DNA from: Enterococcus italicus DSM 15952
Lineage (GTDB): Bacteria > Bacillota > Bacilli > Lactobacillales > Enterococcaceae
Direction of reading: 5' to 3'
Assembly (NCBI RefSeq): GCF_000185365.1
Contig: NZ_GL622241.1
Span: 488,512 to 542,357 of the forward strand
Length of the DNA: 53,846 nt
Made by a program: the position numbers and the translations under genes. Under the pieces are notes generated by a model, which saw only the letters and a program-made list of their open reading frames with translations, made no database searches and was not told the DNA's origin. Within the stretch, counting starts at the first letter, position 1. Each line of letters begins with the position of its first letter. Below, one piece after another: positions 52,439 through 53,846 of the stretch.

Positions 52439-53791
52439 ATGATGGAAACAAAATTAACAAAAAAAGATTATTTATTTATTAGTTCGATGTTATTTGGAAT
52501 GTTCTTCGGAGCAGGAAATCTGATTTTCCCTGTACACATGGGACAAGAAGCTGGTGCAGCTGTTTTTCAGGCAAATTTAGGATTTTTGATTACAGGTATC
52601 GGCTTACCATTTTTAGGTATTATTGCGATAGGACTCTCGAAAAGTACTGGTCTATTTGATTTGGCGCAACGTGTCGGAAGACGCTATGCCTACCTCTTCA
52701 CCATTTTACTTTATCTCGTAATTGGACCATTTTTTGCCTTACCACGCTTAGCAACGACTTCTTTTGAGATTGGACTCGCACCGTTTTTAAGTACTAATCA
52801 ACAACCAGTTGCTTTGGCTCTTTTTAGTATTCTCTTTTTCTCCGCTGCTTGGTGGTTTGCCCGTAAACCGTCCAAATTGATGGCTTATATCGGCAAATTT
52901 TTAAATCCAATCTTTTTAGTCCTACTAGGTATTTTGCTGCTTGTAGCTTTCTTACACCCAATCGGTTCCGTGGCAGTCATGCCAGTAAGTGCTACTTACC
53001 AACAAAATGCATTTATGACCGGATTTACTCAAGGTTACAATACTTTAGATGCCCTTGCAGCCCTTGCCTTTGGAATTATTGTTGTGACTACCATTCGTCA
53101 GCGGGGCGTCACTCAGCCAAAAGTGATTGCATTAGATACCGTCCGTGCTGGTAGTATCAGCGTACTCCTAATGGGTATCATCTATACTTTTTTAGCGTAT
53201 CTTGGAGCGATGAGCGTAGGTAAGTTTGCCGTGAGTGCCAATGGTGGTATCGCACTCGCCCAAGTCTCAACGTATTATCTGGGAATCTACGGAGCAATTA
53301 TCTTGGCATTGATTGTCATTGTCGCATGTTTAAAAACAACTGTCGGACTCATCTCTGCTTTTTCAGAGACTTTTGTCGAGCTGTTTCCCAAACGTAGCTA
53401 TGCGTTTTTTGCCATCAGTGTAAGTGTGCTCCCATGTATTTTTGCCAATGTTGGTTTAACCAAAATTATTGAGCTTTCCCTACCAGTGCTGATGTTTCTC
53501 TATCCACTGGCTATTACTTTAATTTTATTGGCACTTTTAAGTCCGCTTTTTCAACACGCGCCACGTGTGTATCAACTGACAACTTATTTTACTTTGCTTG
53601 CTGCTATCTTTGATGGATTGAATGTTGCTCCTAGTCAATGGCAGCAGACGGCTCTTGTCACTCACTTACTCTCTTTTGCAAAAGGCTACCTACCATTGTT
53701 TTCTATTGGCTTAGGTTGGGTGATTCCAGCTATCATAGGATTTGTACTTGGTTTAATTTGGACAGCAATCGAACGAAACAAACAACAGTAA
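52439..53791 (+). CDS. brnQ: Branched-chain amino acid transport system II carrier protein
   Basis: This 450-residue secondary transporter imports Leu, Ile and Val with Na+ or H+. The N-terminus ([28 protein letters not shown]) is the family signature and about twelve membrane helices follow. AAAGGAA precedes the ATG (an adjacent ATG three bases on is equally possible). No riboswitch or T-box is visible upstream. A repeat copy follows at the window edge. Confidence 0.95.
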   Translation: MMETKLTKKDYLFISSMLFGMFFGAGNLIFPVHMGQEAGAAVFQANLGFLITGIGLPFLGIIAIGLSKSTGLFDLAQRVGRRYAYLFTILLYLVIGPFFALPRLATTSFEIGLAPFLSTNQQPVALALFSILFFSAAWWFARKPSKLMAYIGKFLNPIFLVLLGILLLVAFLHPIGSVAVMPVSATYQQNAFMTGFTQGYNTLDALAALAFGIIVVTTIRQRGVTQPKVIALDTVRAGSISVLLMGIIYTFLAYLGAMSVGKFAVSANGGIALAQVSTYYLGIYGAIILALIVIVACLKTTVGLISAFSETFVELFPKRSYAFFAISVSVLPCIFANVGLTKIIELSLPVLMFLYPLAITLILLALLSPLFQHAPRVYQLTTYFTLLAAIFDGLNVAPSQWQQTALVTHLLSFAKGYLPLFSIGLGWVIPAIIGFVLGLIWTAIERNKQQ

Positions 53792-53798
53792 TAAAAAG

Positions 53799-53846
53799 TC
53801 TAAGACGGAATCGTTATCTACAAGCTAAAAGACCAGAAAATCCGGG
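53799..53846. repeat. Dispersed hairpin repeat, copy 7, truncated by the window end
   Basis: The sequence gtctaagacggaatcg..ctacaagctaaaagaccagaaaatcc is the left arm of the family, the complement of the tail and core of copy 3. The return arm lies beyond the window. Confidence 0.7.

Overview
The window is low-GC Firmicute chromosome, most likely Enterococcus or a close relative. The evidence is strong AGGAGG-type ribosome sites, Lactobacillales-specific families (DUF1033, DUF1831, DUF3013, CcrZ, EcsAB) and the order dtd-rel-rsmE/prmA-rarA-6S RNA-usp-ackA-comG-trmB-ccrZ-ecsBA, which matches the enterococcal arrangement as I remember it. Genus is inferred; no rRNA marker is present. Most genes lie on the minus strand.

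Layout. 1-1070: an IS30-family insertion sequence cut by the window edge. 1376-8924: topB with DUF1033, mnmA, DUF1831, a cysteine desulfurase (a probable tRNA-thiolation group), a second-type PRPP synthetase and a C39-like peptidase. 9008-14764: pepO, the nudF/small membrane protein/mtnN operon, and xpaC-telA. 14910-19611: a Bce-type two-component system without its transporter, nagB under a perfect GntR-type palindrome, a phosphohexomutase, and a frameshifted VOC gene. 19643-24199: a heterodimeric ABC exporter divergent from an AraC regulator whose 3' end runs into a repeat. 24455-31200: dtd, rel, rsmE, prmA, DUF3013, rarA and 6S RNA. 31377-36662: psiE, a small membrane protein, usp, an ABC-2 exporter and ackA. 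36701-41589: a YtxK-like methyltransferase and the seven-gene comG operon. 41655-45847: trmB, ccrZ, ecsBA and def. 45928-49479: an M19 dipeptidase, the tightly coupled operon sir2 - acetyltransferase/chorismate mutase fusion - niaR, and a small membrane protein. 49525-53791: a lysine riboswitch controlling a substrate-binding/permease fusion plus ATPase, then brnQ.

Most of this is conserved housekeeping DNA. The least ordinary observations are these: a hexapeptide acetyltransferase fused in frame to an AroQ chorismate mutase domain with all its active-site residues kept, lying between a sirtuin and the niacin repressor; a family of nested-hairpin repeats at seven intergenic sites; a second, unrelated long-hairpin repeat that supplies the C-terminus and stop codon of the AraC protein; signs of decay or non-canonical expression in comG (short ComGC, no conventional start for ComGG); and a clear frameshift in the VOC gene. 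I see no CRISPR array, prophage, tRNA or obvious defence system.
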